64,000 nucleotides of DNA from Flavobacteriaceae bacterium S0862 (GCA_023015825.1 JALKAW010000002.1:357011-421010); one strand, 5' to 3'. Positions 1 through 10,387 are shown, counted from the stretch's first letter. The notes: generated by a model from the sequence alone, not told the origin. Numbers and translations are program-made.

Positions 1-1965
1 ATTTCTGCCAAATTTACTGTTTAAAACGCGCTTACCTGAAATATCAAAAACAGTATAAATAGCGTCACTTAAGTTATATTTTGTTTTTACATATAGTGTG
101 CTTTTTGCTGGATTTGGAAACAATGTTAAATCTTGAGCAAAAGTTTTTGATTCGGTTCCTAAAGTGGTTCCCTCTGCAACAGTAATTGTTTGATTTACAC
201 TAAGATTGTTTAGTACATCAACTATACCTGAAGGCCAGTAAACTTTAACCGATGTAACACTTGTATCAACACCAAGGCCAAAATGTGTAGTTAAACTATT
301 CATGTATCTAAACCCTTCACCACTTCTAACATCACGTATTTGAGTTCCAGAACCAGTAGTAATTTCTATTCTAGCTCCAATTCCAGCCTTGTTAAGGCCA
401 TTCCCATTTAATTTAATTTTAACGTACTTATTAGTACTTCCATTGTTATAATATATTTTAGAACCACTTACTACATCCAAAAACCCATCATTATCTAAAT
501 CGCCAATTGCACCTTGAGGTGGCACACCTGAAGTATAGGCGGTAAAAGACATATTTATTGGATTTCCATCATTAACCAGAATGTTTCCGTTAGAGAGAAT
601 GTCTATAAAGCCATCGTTATTAAAATCTGCTGGAACATTATCGATACCAGTATAGGTAAAGAAACCTAAATTGGTAGTTGGAGTAATATCGGTGAAAGTA
701 CCATTCCCATCATTACGCATCATTTTATGTGAAGTACCATTGTAACCACCAATAAAAACATCCATGTCACCATCATTATCATAATCACCCCACGCTCCAG
801 ACCATGTTTGGATTGGGTCGGCTAAATTTGCAGCACCAGCAACTTCAGTATACGAACCATTACCATTGTTTCTAAACAACTGGTTTGTGCGTCTAGCTTC
901 ACCACCACCACATTTTGCCATAAACATATCGATGTCACCATCATTATCGTAATCTACCCAAACAGATCCATAATTACCTCCAGAGGGGTAAATACCTAGA
1001 CCTTCTGGTACACCATTTGGATCAGCTCCTTGATAGTATTCTAATCCACTGGTTTCATTCATATAATATATGTTTGGTGCGATATCATGACATATAAAAA
1101 CATCCAAACGGCCATCTTCATTAATATCCACAAAATTTGTGCGCTGCGTAAAGATGCCGCTTTGAGTTTCGGCAATAGCATAATCAGTTCCACTATTAAT
1201 AGCCTTAACAATATTTACACCTGATCCATTACCCCAAACAAGATCAGTATAACCATCCCCATTGTAGTCACCAGCCGCTAAACTCCAAGAGGCGCTATAA
1301 GGGGCTGATACAGGATAATCGTGGCCAATAAAACTTCCACTACCAGTTTGTTCTTGAATATTTATATCATAAACATTACTGTCGTTTACATTTTTAGCAA
1401 CGATAGAGACTATGTCGTCTAAACCGTCGTTGTTCATATCTACAGTACCTCTTACGGTACCACCACCATTCCTTGGATCTTCAGTAAAACTTATTGGTTG
1501 TTGTACTGTTTCGGTTAATATAAAATCGAAAGCAGAAGAATCCCATCTGTTATCCCAAGCAATATAATATGTTTTATTTGCTTCAACATTAAATTGAACC
1601 ACAGATAAGCGACTGTAAACATCTTCGCCATCATCATCACTATTTGCCAAACAATTTAAAGATGCGCAGCTTCCATCATAAACCTGTAGCTTAGTATCTT
1701 TACCGTTATTTCCAGTAATATCGGAAGAAATTACAACCTGGTAATCATTAACAGGTGTGTATGCAAACCACTCTCCATTGTCTGCAGTACTACCAGAAGA
1801 ACAACCAGCAACTGGCGCGGTTCCATTAAATGAAGTTATAGAATATGTTCCGCCACTTGTTATATGAGTTGCACTATCAGCTGCCGAACAAGTATCAGAG
1901 CTACTTTGTGCCTTAATAGCGAAAGGCACTAAGCAAATGATTAAAAAAAGTAATTTTGTTTTCAT
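1..1965 (-). CDS. VCBS/FG-GAP repeat protein with ASPIC domain and T9SS sorting domain (3' end cut by window)
   Basis: Reading the minus strand from an ATG at 1963-1965 gives 655 codons that stay open to the window edge, so the C-terminus is missing. A signal peptide (MKTKLLFLIICLVPFAIKAQ) is followed by a pre-peptidase-like beta domain (about residues 20-150). At least six calcium-binding-like FG-GAP/VCBS repeats follow, for example DYDNDGDIDMF, DYDNDGDMDVF and DLDNDGFLDVV. Next comes an ASPIC/UnbV-type domain ending in FGLG...VYWPSG. The last visible part (LTLFPNPAKSTLYVK) is the start of a type A C-terminal sorting domain. In this family the protein is a beta-propeller exported by the type IX system to the cell surface; the ligand is unknown. 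It shares orientation with the cytochrome gene 23 bases upstream. Confidence 0.88.
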   Translation of the reverse strand, partial: MKTKLLFLIICLVPFAIKAQSSSDTCSAADSATHITSGGTYSITSFNGTAPVAGCSSGSTADNGEWFAYTPVNDYQVVISSDITGNNGKDTKLQVYDGSCASLNCLANSDDDGEDVYSRLSVVQFNVEANKTYYIAWDNRWDSSAFDFILTETVQQPISFTEDPRNGGGTVRGTVDMNNDGLDDIVSIVAKNVNDSNVYDINIQEQTGSGSFIGHDYPVSAPYSASWSLAAGDYNGDGYTDLVWGNGSGVNIVKAINSGTDYAIAETQSGIFTQRTNFVDINEDGRLDVFICHDIAPNIYYMNETSGLEYYQGADPNGVPEGLGIYPSGGNYGSVWVDYDNDGDIDMFMAKCGGGEARRTNQLFRNNGNGSYTEVAGAANLADPIQTWSGAWGDYDNDGDMDVFIGGYNGTSHKMMRNDGNGTFTDITPTTNLGFFTYTGIDNVPADFNNDGFIDILSNGNILVNDGNPINMSFTAYTSGVPPQGAIGDLDNDGFLDVVSGSKIYYNNGSTNKYVKIKLNGNGLNKAGIGARIEITTGSGTQIRDVRSGEGFRYMNSLTTHFGLGVDTSVTSVKVYWPSGIVDVLNNLSVNQTITVAEGTTLGTESKTFAQDLTLFPNPAKSTLYVKTKYNLSDAIYTVFDISGKRVLNSKFGRN

Positions 1966-1988
1966 AATGATTGGGATATTATAATATT

Positions 1989-3083
1989 TTATTCAATTTC
2001 GTTTTCTAATGAGTTAATCCATTGCTCTATAAGTTTAACACCTTCTTTATGCTGCAGGTTTCGGCCCATAATTGGCATTTTATACTCGTCTAAGGTTGAT
2101 TTAAGCCTAAACAGTAAAGCTGATTCTTCTGATTTTCCAGGAGCCACAATATGTGACAAGCCTTCTTCAAGCTCAAAATTATGTTCAACACCAACTCCTA
2201 TGTTTTTAAAATCATCTGTGTCTTTAAAAGAAAATCTCATTGGCGCATATTCGCAATAACCTTTGTCTGAATGACAGTGTGCGCAATTAATATCTAAATA
2301 AGACCTAACTCTTAAATCTAATGGCTGTGAAATATCTGACCAATCGACTACTGAAACAATTTCAGAAGGAATGTTTGAGGTATTTAGATACCCAAATTCT
2401 GCCCATTTCTTTAATTGATTCTTAATACCATCCTTAAAAGCAAAATCTTCATTTATGTTTTGTGGTTTTGGACCTATTGGCAATATTTCATCGTATTTGT
2501 TATGGCAAGTAAAACACTCGTTATATGATGGGATTTTATAATTAACAGCTTTTGTTTCATTATTGTCTTCAATCTTTACGTTGACAAAACTGCCTTCGGT
2601 TGTGTAAACTGCTTCAGATTGTTCGTCATTCCATTTATAATTAACCAATACCCATTCGCCTTCTTTTTTTATAATAAGGCGTGTTTCAATCATTTTTCTA
2701 TTTTTCTCAGGCAAGACATTTTCAAAGTAATGATTGGTTATTAAAACCGCACCATCAGGAAAATCTAACACGCTATGGTCATTAACATAATTTGCTTTAG
2801 AGCCTTTAGGCATCCATACAAATGTTTGAGCTTTTGCATAATCAATAAATAGTCCGCTTGTTATTTTGTATGGCAGTACCCCGTAAACAGGTTTTAAATC
2901 AGACATTTCACCTTCAAAAAAATTATATTCTGAAAGTGTAGGATAAGGTATGTTCTCTAGGTTGAGAGAAACCGGAGATGTTGGTGTAGGTTTAATTTGC
3001 ACATAGTTGTCGTCTTCAGAACACGATGTACAAGAAAATACAAATAGCAAAAGCCCTATTAAACAGGAGTAATTTTTTGTCAT
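1989..3083 (-). CDS. Diheme c-type cytochrome lipoprotein (SO2930-like)
   Basis: The gene encodes 364 residues with a lipoprotein signal peptide (lipobox around LFVFSCTSC). Two haem c attachment motifs are visible, CFTCH near residue 191 and CAHCH near residue 269. The spacing and the ending (APGKSEESALLFRL...MPIMGR, with a Met that could be an axial ligand) resemble SO2930-type diheme proteins, which are predicted to be surface or periplasmic electron carriers. The ATG start is at 3081-3083. It precedes the VCBS-repeat cargo gene on the same strand, so the two may be cotranscribed. The electron partner is not identifiable. Confidence 0.8.
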   Translation of the reverse strand: MTKNYSCLIGLLLFVFSCTSCSEDDNYVQIKPTPTSPVSLNLENIPYPTLSEYNFFEGEMSDLKPVYGVLPYKITSGLFIDYAKAQTFVWMPKGSKANYVNDHSVLDFPDGAVLITNHYFENVLPEKNRKMIETRLIIKKEGEWVLVNYKWNDEQSEAVYTTEGSFVNVKIEDNNETKAVNYKIPSYNECFTCHNKYDEILPIGPKPQNINEDFAFKDGIKNQLKKWAEFGYLNTSNIPSEIVSVVDWSDISQPLDLRVRSYLDINCAHCHSDKGYCEYAPMRFSFKDTDDFKNIGVGVEHNFELEEGLSHIVAPGKSEESALLFRLKSTLDEYKMPIMGRNLQHKEGVKLIEQWINSLENEIE

Positions 3084-3210
3084 TTATAGAAAATTTGGAA
3101 AGCTAATTTACTTAAAATGAGAGCCTGCTAGTAATTAATTAGTTATAATGCCAAAATTTCCATATGATATGTTTAAAGGCAGATTTTTTCTACAAACGAC
3201 AGGGCTTAAA

Positions 3211-4200
3211 CTAAAATAGTTTGTTTGTGTTTAAGTATTCGGCGATTTGAACAGCATTAGTTGCTGCACCTTTACGTAAGTTATCTGAAACAATCCACAT
3301 GTTTAATGTGTTTGGTTGTGTTTCGTCTCTTCTAATTCTGCCCACAAAAACATCATCTTTCCCATGTGCTAAAATGGGCATTGGATAGGTATTTGTACTT
3401 GGGTTATCTTGTACAATAATGCCTTCAGTATTAGATAGTATTTCACGTATATCTTGTAAGTTGAAATCGTTTTCAAATTGTACATTTACCGACTCAGAAT
3501 GTCCTCCAGCTGTCGGAATCCTTACAGCGGTGGCAGTCACCGAGAAAGTTCTATCATCTAATATTTTTTGGGGTTCTCTAGCCAATTTCATTTCCTCTTT
3601 AGTGTAGCCATTTTCAAGAAAAACATCACAATGTGGCAACGCGTTTCTTCCAATTGGATAAGGGTATGCCATTTCGCCTTCAACTCCATTTATTTCATTT
3701 TCTAGCTGCTGTACTGCTTTTACACCTGTTCCAGAAACCGATTGATACGTTGACACAACTACGCGTTTCATTTTATACTTTTTGTGTAATGGAGCTAAGG
3801 CTAGAACCAATTGAATGGTTGAACAGTTTGGATTTGCAATAATTTTATCTTGCCTTGTAAGTGTTTGAGCATTAATTTCTGGAACCACTAATTTTTTATC
3901 TAAATCCATTCTAAAAGCAGAAGAATTATCAATCACCGTGGTGCCTACTTCAGCAAATTTTGGAGCCCACTCTAAAGAAGTATCTCCACCAGCAGAAAAT
4001 AGAGCTATATCCGGTTTCATGGAAACAGCGTCACTTAACCCAACTATTTTATATGAGTTTCCTTTAAATTCAATTGTTTTACCCACACTTCTTTCAGAGG
4101 CAACAGGGATTAATTCAGAAACGGGAAAATTACGTTCTTCAAGAACTTTTAATATAACATCGCCAACCATTCCAGTTGCGCCAACAACAGCTACTTTCAT
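3211..4200 (-). CDS. asd: Aspartate-semialdehyde dehydrogenase
   Basis: The enzyme reduces aspartyl-4-phosphate to aspartate semialdehyde in the lysine, threonine, methionine and diaminopimelate pathway. The 329 residues begin with the NADP-binding GATGMVG loop (residues 7-13). The nucleophile sits in NPNCST (Cys126), and the catalytic histidine region is AGGHSESV near residue 233. Length and motifs are normal for the family. The ATG at 4198-4200 is the only plausible start, because the N-terminus begins directly with the Rossmann strand. It is separated from mscL upstream by a strong terminator. Confidence 0.97.
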   Translation of the reverse strand: MKVAVVGATGMVGDVILKVLEERNFPVSELIPVASERSVGKTIEFKGNSYKIVGLSDAVSMKPDIALFSAGGDTSLEWAPKFAEVGTTVIDNSSAFRMDLDKKLVVPEINAQTLTRQDKIIANPNCSTIQLVLALAPLHKKYKMKRVVVSTYQSVSGTGVKAVQQLENEINGVEGEMAYPYPIGRNALPHCDVFLENGYTKEEMKLAREPQKILDDRTFSVTATAVRIPTAGGHSESVNVQFENDFNLQDIREILSNTEGIIVQDNPSTNTYPMPILAHGKDDVFVGRIRRDETQPNTLNMWIVSDNLRKGAATNAVQIAEYLNTNKLF

Positions 4201-4264
4201 ATAATTGATAGATTAAAAAGCAAAAGTATACATTAATTCATTTTTGAAGTAAAAATAAACCAAC

Positions 4265-4300
4265 AAAAAAGGGTTGATTTTTTGATATCAACCCTTTTTT
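4265..4300. terminator. Intrinsic terminator between mscL and asd
   Basis: GGGTTGAT at 4271-4278 pairs with ATCAACCC at 4287-4294. An A run precedes the stem and a T run follows it, so it can act on both strands. It terminates mscL on the minus strand. Confidence 0.85.
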
Positions 4301-4319
4301 AACAAGTTTGTATTAAATG

Positions 4320-4721
4320 TTATTTCTTTAACAAGTCTCGAATCTCAGCCAATAAATCGTTATCAGATGGTCCAGCAGGTGCTTCAGGAGCAGGCTCTTC
4401 TTTTTTCTTCATATTGTTAATTCCTTTTATAATTAAGAACATAACAAAAGCTACAATAATAAAATCAATTAAATTTGTTAGAAACTCTCCCCACATCAAT
4501 GCAACCTCTCCAGTTATGTTTCCAGCTTCATCTGCAACACCCTCTTGAAGAATCATTTTCTGATCTTTAAAATCTGATTTAAACACCAATCCAATAAGTG
4601 GTGACACAATTCCTCCAGTAAATGAAGATACAATCTTGTTGAAAGCTGCTCCCATTACAAAGGCAACAGCAATGTCAACTAAATTGCCCTTCATTGCAAA
4701 CTCTTTAAATTCTTTAAGCAT
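4320..4721 (-). CDS. mscL: Large-conductance mechanosensitive channel MscL
   Basis: A 133-residue inner-membrane channel that opens under membrane tension and protects against hypo-osmotic shock. The N-terminal amphipathic helix and TM1 are conserved (KEFAMKGNLVDIAVAFVMG, then GAAFNKIVSSF). TM2 (LIDFIIVAFVMFLIIKGIN) is followed by a charged cytoplasmic C-terminal helix ending DLLAEIRDLLKK. The length is normal. It is monocistronic: a terminator lies downstream and alr ends about 70 bases upstream. Confidence 0.97.
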   Translation of the reverse strand: MLKEFKEFAMKGNLVDIAVAFVMGAAFNKIVSSFTGGIVSPLIGLVFKSDFKDQKMILQEGVADEAGNITGEVALMWGEFLTNLIDFIIVAFVMFLIIKGINNMKKKEEPAPEAPAGPSDNDLLAEIRDLLKK

Positions 4722-4791
4722 AATAGTTAATGTTTTTAGTTAATCCTTGACTAAAATACGAAAAAAATTAAATGTTAAAATAATCTTAAAA

Positions 4792-5898
4792 TCATTTTAT
4801 AATTTTTCGCTTAATGCGCCTTGAAATAGAGGTAATTAACTCGTAAGAGATAGTATTAGCAGATTCTGCTAAATTTTCTGCTGTATGTTGGTTGTCAAAG
4901 ATAATTACTTCGTCTCCCTCATTGCAGTCGATATGTGTTATATCAACCATAATCATGTCCATACAAACATTCCCAATAATATTGGCTTTTTCTTTATTGA
5001 TAAACACAAATCCTTTACCATTTCCAAAGTGCCTACCAAGACCATCAGCGTGACCAATTGGGATGGTTGCGGTTTTTTTAAAAGAAGTGCTTTTAAAAGC
5101 TCTATTGTAGCCAACGGTTTCCCCTTTCTCTATGAGGTGTATTTGAGAAATAACAGATTTTAAAGTAGCTATTGGCTTTAGGTTTTTATTCTCGCTTACT
5201 GAGTTGCCAAAACCATATAACCCAATTCCACATCTTACCATATCTAAATGCGCTTTGGGATAATTTAAAACACCTGAAGTATTACAAAGATGAAGAAACG
5301 GTTTATAGTTTAATAAATCTACAAACTTTTTCGAAGCGTTTTTAAAGCTAGATATTTGTGATTTCGTAAATTCTCTTTCAGATAAATCTTCACTAGCAGC
5401 AAGATGTGAAAAAACAGATGCTACTTTAATTGAATTACTATTTTGTAACTGTGAAATAATATTTTGGATATCATTTTCCCAAAACCCAAGTCTGTTTAGA
5501 CCTGTATTGAATTTTATATGTACAGGATAACTTGATTGATTTTCTTTTTCTGCACAAGAAATAAAACTTTTTAAAACACGAGCACTATACAAACTTGGCT
5601 CCAAGCAGTGGTCAATAATTGCTTTAAAATTTATAGACTGTGGATGCAAAACCAAAATTGGCTTTGTTATATCTGCATTACGCAAGGCAACACCTTCTGA
5701 GGTGTAAGCTACGGCAAAATAATCGACGTTTAATTCTTGTAGATGAAGTGCTATTTGTTCGGCATCACTACCATAAGCAAACGCTTTTACGACTGCTAAA
5801 AACTTAGTATTTTTTTTAAGTTTTGATTTGAGGTGTTCAAAATTATGCGTAAGCGCTTTTAGGTCTATTTCAAGAACTGTTTCCTCAGCTTTAGCCAT
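4792..5898 (-). CDS. alr: Alanine racemase
   Basis: A PLP-dependent enzyme that interconverts L- and D-alanine for peptidoglycan. The PLP lysine is Lys38 in [10 protein letters not shown]; most homologues read KANAYGHG, so this is a mild variant. The second catalytic base is the Tyr in VGYNRAF, and the C-terminal domain keeps [13 protein letters not shown]. Length is 368 residues, normal for the family. The ATG at 5896-5898 lies inside the tdk stop region. The 8-base overlap suggests a tdk-alr transcription unit, although the two reactions are unrelated. Confidence 0.96.
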   Translation of the reverse strand: MAKAEETVLEIDLKALTHNFEHLKSKLKKNTKFLAVVKAFAYGSDAEQIALHLQELNVDYFAVAYTSEGVALRNADITKPILVLHPQSINFKAIIDHCLEPSLYSARVLKSFISCAEKENQSSYPVHIKFNTGLNRLGFWENDIQNIISQLQNSNSIKVASVFSHLAASEDLSEREFTKSQISSFKNASKKFVDLLNYKPFLHLCNTSGVLNYPKAHLDMVRCGIGLYGFGNSVSENKNLKPIATLKSVISQIHLIEKGETVGYNRAFKSTSFKKTATIPIGHADGLGRHFGNGKGFVFINKEKANIIGNVCMDMIMVDITHIDCNEGDEVIIFDNQHTAENLAESANTISYELITSISRRIKRKIIK

Positions 5899-6538
5899 TT
5901 CCTGTTTTTAATTTATGAGAAACTTCTTCGGCATCATTAACCTTCATGTTTCTCACTTTGTCTCGTAACATGGCTTTGTAAAATGCTGCTCTACTTAATG
6001 GTTCATACTCATCAACTTCGCCTAACAAAACTAAGTCGTCACTTTTTGCTTTTCTATAGCTGTATTGCGCTAAGTTTCCTGTTCTTGTGCAAACTGCATG
6101 AACCTTAGTGACATATTCTGCTGTTGCCATTAAATTTGGCATTGGCCCAAAAGGATTTCCTTTAAAATCCATATCTAAACCAGCAACAATCACACGAATA
6201 CCTTTGTTGGCCAAATCATTACAAACTCTTACAATTTCATCATCAAAAAACTGAGCTTCATCAATCCCAACAACATCACAACCATCTGCTAAAATAGGGA
6301 TATTAGCAGCTGCAGGAACAGGAGTAGAACGAATTTCATTAGCATCATGCGACACGACCTTGTCTTCATCATAACGTACGTCAACAGTAGGTTTAAAAAT
6401 CTCAACTTTTTGCCTTGCAAATTGCGCACGTTTAAGTCTGCGAATCAATTCTTCTGTTTTTCCAGAGAACATTGAGCCACAAATAACCTCAATCCAACCA
6501 AATTGTTCTTTATGATTTACTGTATTTTCAAGAAACAT
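5891..6538 (-). CDS. tdk: Thymidine kinase (type II)
   Basis: The enzyme phosphorylates thymidine to dTMP in pyrimidine salvage. The 215 residues carry a P-loop (GSMFSGKT, residues 21-28), the DEAQFFD motif (Glu94 is the likely catalytic base) and a C-terminal lasso region ([23 protein letters not shown] in part). Only one Cys is visible in the usual zinc-ribbon segment (VCTRTG), so the structural zinc site may be absent, as in other Bacteroidota versions. The ATG start is at 6536-6538. It is divergent from the gene at 6640, and the 100-base gap must hold both promoters. Confidence 0.95.
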   Translation of the reverse strand: MFLENTVNHKEQFGWIEVICGSMFSGKTEELIRRLKRAQFARQKVEIFKPTVDVRYDEDKVVSHDANEIRSTPVPAAANIPILADGCDVVGIDEAQFFDDEIVRVCNDLANKGIRVIVAGLDMDFKGNPFGPMPNLMATAEYVTKVHAVCTRTGNLAQYSYRKAKSDDLVLLGEVDEYEPLSRAAFYKAMLRDKVRNMKVNDAEEVSHKLKTGNG

Positions 6539-6639
6539 TTTGTAATTTTAACACTAAAATAATGCAAATATTCGTTTGCATAAAGGTGAAGTAAATTTAT
6601 TAAAAATCAAAAACCAAAAGCGCATTAAATTTAAAAGTT

Positions 6640-7374
6640 ATGAAAAAGAAGCTAGAATCGGATCTAATAAGTATAGCGCACAGAATTCTTAAATTAAAAG
6701 GAAAAGAAGATGTTTTAAAAATGCATGCCGAAGTGGAAGCCCTTTATGAAAAACTGTCTGTTTTAAAATTCGCACATGAAAATTTTGAAGATGATATACC
6801 AACAATTGGTAGCGATTCATCTTTTTTTGGTATGCTAGATCAGGCATTTAACAACACAGTAAGTGATAATATTGAAGTAGAAGATCGAATTTATGTTAAT
6901 CTGGATGAAGTAGAAGACGATGGTATTATGGAGCCTGCAATTGAAAAAATCAAAGATATTGTGGCTCAAATGCCTCAAGAAACACAAGAAGTAGATGAGT
7001 TTTTAAAAACGGTAATACCTCCTGAAAACGACTTTGAAGAATTGACAGCGGGATTTAAAGATATGCCAGTTTTTGAAGCTGTTACTGAAACAAAAACCAA
7101 GGCAAAAGAAGATACTAAAAAAACATTAAATGATGCTTTAAAAGGAAAAGCTTTGACTTTTGGGTTAAACGATAAAATAGCTTTTATAAAGCACTTATTT
7201 GATGGTAACAATGAAGATTTTGAACGCGTTATATCTCAAATTAATACCTCTCAAACTTTTGAGGAGGCCAATACGCTAATACATAACATTGTTAAACCCG
7301 ACTATGACCATTGGGAAGGTAAAGAAGAGTTTGAAGAACGCTTCATGGAAGTTATTCAAAGTAAGTTTGAGTAA
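6640..7374 (+). CDS. Conserved hypothetical protein upstream of rsmI
   Basis: I do not recognise a named domain in this 244-residue, acidic, soluble protein. It has no signal peptide or membrane segment. The N-terminus (residues 1-50) is a predicted coiled-coil or helical pair. The middle (residues 60-150) is acidic and low in complexity, and looks like a linker. The C-terminus (about 165-244) is a compact conserved-looking helical domain (FNDKIAFIKHLF at its start, WEGKEEFEERFMEVI near the end). The stop codon is immediately followed by the rsmI ATG, so the two genes are very likely cotranscribed and perhaps linked to translation or ribosome maturation; that link is inference. Confidence 0.85.
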   Translation: MKKKLESDLISIAHRILKLKGKEDVLKMHAEVEALYEKLSVLKFAHENFEDDIPTIGSDSSFFGMLDQAFNNTVSDNIEVEDRIYVNLDEVEDDGIMEPAIEKIKDIVAQMPQETQEVDEFLKTVIPPENDFEELTAGFKDMPVFEAVTETKTKAKEDTKKTLNDALKGKALTFGLNDKIAFIKHLFDGNNEDFERVISQINTSQTFEEANTLIHNIVKPDYDHWEGKEEFEERFMEVIQSKFE

Positions 7375-8046
7375 ATGAGCAAACTGTATATTGTTCCAAC
7401 ACCAATAGGAAATTTAAAAGATATCACTTTAAGGGCTATTGAGGTTTTAATAGAAGTCGATTTAATATTAGCTGAAGACACTAGAACTTCTGGCAAACTC
7501 TTAAAACATTTTGATATTGATACACCTTTGCAGTCTCACCACATGCATAACGAGCATAAAACGGTTGAGACAATTATTCAAAAACTAAATTCAGGAATGA
7601 CCATTGCTTTAATTAGCGATGCAGGAACACCTGCAATTTCTGACCCTGGATTTTTACTGACAAGAGCGTGTATTGAAAATAATATTGAAGTAGACTGTTT
7701 GCCAGGAGCAACTGCATTTGTTCCAGCCTTGGTGAATTCAGGATTACCAAACGATAAATTTGTATTTGAAGGATTTCTGCCAGTAAAAAAGGGGCGTCAA
7801 ACAAGATTAAAACTACTAGCTGAAGAAACCAGAACCATGATTTTTTACGAATCTCCACATAAGCTTATTAAAACTTTGACTCATTTTTGTGAGTATTTTG
7901 GTGAAGACAGACGACTTTCTGTATCTAGAGAATTGACTAAACTCTATGAAGAAACCATTAGAGGAACAGCCAAAAAAGTGCTTGAACACTATACAAATAA
8001 ACCACCAAAAGGTGAAATTGTGATTGTTGTCGCAGGACTTAAATAA
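7375..8046 (+). CDS. rsmI: 16S rRNA (cytidine(1402)-2'-O)-methyltransferase
   Basis: RsmI uses S-adenosylmethionine to methylate the 2'-OH of C1402 in the decoding centre of 16S rRNA. The 223 residues show the tetrapyrrole-methylase fold motifs VPTPIGNLKDITLRAI at the N-terminus, then LAEDTRTSGKLLKHF, LISDAGTPAISDPG and GFLPVKKGRQ. It begins directly after the preceding stop codon and overlaps the next ATG by one base, so it is the middle of a tight three-gene unit. Bacteroidota RsmI is often this short, lacking the C-terminal extension of the E. coli protein. Confidence 0.95.
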   Translation: MSKLYIVPTPIGNLKDITLRAIEVLIEVDLILAEDTRTSGKLLKHFDIDTPLQSHHMHNEHKTVETIIQKLNSGMTIALISDAGTPAISDPGFLLTRACIENNIEVDCLPGATAFVPALVNSGLPNDKFVFEGFLPVKKGRQTRLKLLAEETRTMIFYESPHKLIKTLTHFCEYFGEDRRLSVSRELTKLYEETIRGTAKKVLEHYTNKPPKGEIVIVVAGLK

Positions 8047-8618
8047 TGCATGAATTACTTCACAATATCAGTCATTGCACCATTTGTTCCAAGCATTTAC
8101 AATTAGGCCCAAGACCTGTGGTTTCTGCACATCCAGATTCAAAAATTGTAATTATTGGTCAAGCACCTGGAACAAAAGTTCATAATTCTGGGATTCCTTG
8201 GGATGATGCTAGTGGAAAGCAACTTAGAAAGTGGCTAGATGTATCGAATGAAGATTTTTATGACGAAACAAAATTTGCCATAATTCCTATAGGGTTTTGT
8301 TATCCCGGAAAAGGAAAAACAGGCGATTTACCACCAAGACCAGAATGCGCACCACAATGGCATCAATCATTATTTAATTTAATGCCAAATCTAGAATTAA
8401 TCATATTGATTGGTATGTATGCTCAAAAGTATTATTTAGAAGATTCAGCTAAAAAGACACTTACCGAAACGGTTGCTAACTATTCAAAATATTTGCCTCA
8501 GCATTTTGTATTACCTCATCCATCACCTAGAAATCGATTTTGGTTAACTAAAAACCCTTGGTTTGAGGAAGAGGTTGTTCCAATACTTAAAAATAAAGTT
8601 GCTAAAATTATCTCATAA
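8046..8618 (+). CDS. Uracil-DNA glycosylase family protein
   Basis: A base-excision DNA repair glycosylase of the uracil-DNA glycosylase superfamily. The motif GQAPG near residue 39 is the usual uracil pocket/active-site motif, and HPSPRN near residue 159 is the minor-groove intercalation motif with its catalytic histidine. The N-terminal CTIC pair resembles half of the iron-sulfur ligand set of family 4/5 enzymes, but a clear second pair is not visible, so the cluster is uncertain. It has 190 residues and overlaps rsmI by one base (TAATG). Confidence 0.85.
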   Translation: MHELLHNISHCTICSKHLQLGPRPVVSAHPDSKIVIIGQAPGTKVHNSGIPWDDASGKQLRKWLDVSNEDFYDETKFAIIPIGFCYPGKGKTGDLPPRPECAPQWHQSLFNLMPNLELIILIGMYAQKYYLEDSAKKTLTETVANYSKYLPQHFVLPHPSPRNRFWLTKNPWFEEEVVPILKNKVAKIIS

Positions 8619-8652
8619 AGTTGTAATATTATAGTCTAAACACTTCACGATT

Positions 8653-10374
8653 ATGTCTAAAAAATTCATTTACCTATTAACAGCATTTACAATCATCTTT
8701 TTTTCATGTAAAAAGACCAACGAAATAACTACTCAAGAATATTTTGATATTGTAAATCAAGAGCTTACAGGAGATTTAGCCTATGAAACTACTGCGTTTG
8801 TAGAAAAATATTGGCGTGTTGTTGGGAATACGGGATTTAATAAAAGTGTTTACAGAATTGCCGAACAGCTCGAAAAAGACGGTTATGTTTTAGAAGATAA
8901 TGCTACTGAAGATGACTTTTTAACCTACCGAATTGAAACAAGGCCATTAAAAAGACCTACGTGGGAATCGGTCGGTGCAACAGTAACAATAAATGGTGAG
9001 GAAAAACCACTGCTTAGTCATACAACAAACCGAAATATGATAGCTCTAAATTCGTATAGTACATTAGAAGAAGGAGATACAGCTCAGGTAGTTTATATAG
9101 AAGACATAAAAAAGCTAGGAGAAACAGATGTAAAAGGAAAAATTGTGTTTGCTGAAACTCATCCAGGGCGAATATTTAAAACTGCAGTTACCGAAGGAGG
9201 CGCAGTTGGTATAATTACCTATAATAATCCAGACTATTTACAACCAGAAAAAAACACAACATCTATCCAGTTTCGCTCCATTCCATTAGATTCTGTGAGC
9301 AAAGCATGGGGAATTGCCATGTCTTTTGAAGCTAAGGAGCGATTAAAAAATAGCTTATTGAATGGAAAAACCACTTTAAATGTAAAAGTTGAAACTAATA
9401 TTTACCCTTCGGAAGAATTAACTATTGTCGCAGATATTAAGGGAAATGAATTGCCAAAAGAACGTTTGGCTTTTAGCGCTCATATACAAGAACCAGGAGC
9501 TAATGACAATGCTTCAGGAGTTGGAGCTACATTGGAAATGGCTTCTCTAGCTGCTAAATTATTTAAAGATGGAAGATTCTCACCAAGAAGAACACTAACA
9601 TTCCTTTGGGGCGACGAGATTGTGTCCACAAGACGTTATGTAGAGGAAGATAGTATTAGAGCTAAAGATATTAAATGGGGAATATCTCTTGATATGGTCG
9701 GAGAAGACACTGAAAAAACAGGAGGCTCATTTCTAATTGAAAAAATGCCAGACCCAAGTGCCATTTGGACAAGAGGAAATGATAAACATACAGAATGGGG
9801 AGGACGACCATTAAAAGCTGAAGACATGACGCCTCATTATTTAAACGATTTTGTAATCGAAAAATTTAAAGAACAAGGAAGGCGTGCTAACTGGATCGTG
9901 AATACTAATCCTTATGAAGGCGGAAGCGACCATGTACCATTTTTAAGAGGCAATATTCCAAGTGTATTGTTTTGGCATTTCACCGACCAGTTTTACCACA
10001 CAGATAACGACAGAATAGATAAGGTTTCTAAAACTACTTTAAAGAATGTTGCAACTGGCGCATTAGTATCTGCCATTGAGTTGGTAAATTCAGATGAAAC
10101 TACTGCAAAACGAGTTTTAGAAAGCATAGAAGAAGCTGCTATTAATCGTCTGGAAGAAGAGCAAAAACAAAGTGAATTAGCTATTGAAAATGGCGATACC
10201 CTAGAGAAGCAAATTGAGATTATTAACACATGGGAAGATTGGTATTTAAAAGCGGCAAGTACCACAAATGATATGGTAAAAGATAATGGCTTAATTAAAT
10301 CTAGTATTGAATCTACTCAAAAAGCGATTAGTGAAAAAGCTAAGAGTGTTTTGGATGCGTTAGAAGTAAAATAA
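8653..10374 (+). CDS. M28 family metallopeptidase lipoprotein
   Basis: A predicted surface or periplasmic zinc aminopeptidase of 573 residues. It has a lipobox (FFSCKK, Cys at about residue 19), a PA-like insert (about 150-260) and an M28 catalytic core. The visible metal-binding candidates are FSAHIQEPGANDNASG (near 273-288), WGDEI, LDMVGED and GGSDHVPF (His near 425). The first ligand motif reads H-I-Q instead of the usual H-x-D, so catalytic competence should be treated cautiously. The C-terminal 120 residues are helical. It is transcribed after the glycosylase gene and ends at a bidirectional terminator. Confidence 0.88.
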   Translation: MSKKFIYLLTAFTIIFFSCKKTNEITTQEYFDIVNQELTGDLAYETTAFVEKYWRVVGNTGFNKSVYRIAEQLEKDGYVLEDNATEDDFLTYRIETRPLKRPTWESVGATVTINGEEKPLLSHTTNRNMIALNSYSTLEEGDTAQVVYIEDIKKLGETDVKGKIVFAETHPGRIFKTAVTEGGAVGIITYNNPDYLQPEKNTTSIQFRSIPLDSVSKAWGIAMSFEAKERLKNSLLNGKTTLNVKVETNIYPSEELTIVADIKGNELPKERLAFSAHIQEPGANDNASGVGATLEMASLAAKLFKDGRFSPRRTLTFLWGDEIVSTRRYVEEDSIRAKDIKWGISLDMVGEDTEKTGGSFLIEKMPDPSAIWTRGNDKHTEWGGRPLKAEDMTPHYLNDFVIEKFKEQGRRANWIVNTNPYEGGSDHVPFLRGNIPSVLFWHFTDQFYHTDNDRIDKVSKTTLKNVATGALVSAIELVNSDETTAKRVLESIEEAAINRLEEEQKQSELAIENGDTLEKQIEIINTWEDWYLKAASTTNDMVKDNGLIKSSIESTQKAISEKAKSVLDALEVK

Positions 10375-10387
10375 AAAGCACAATAAA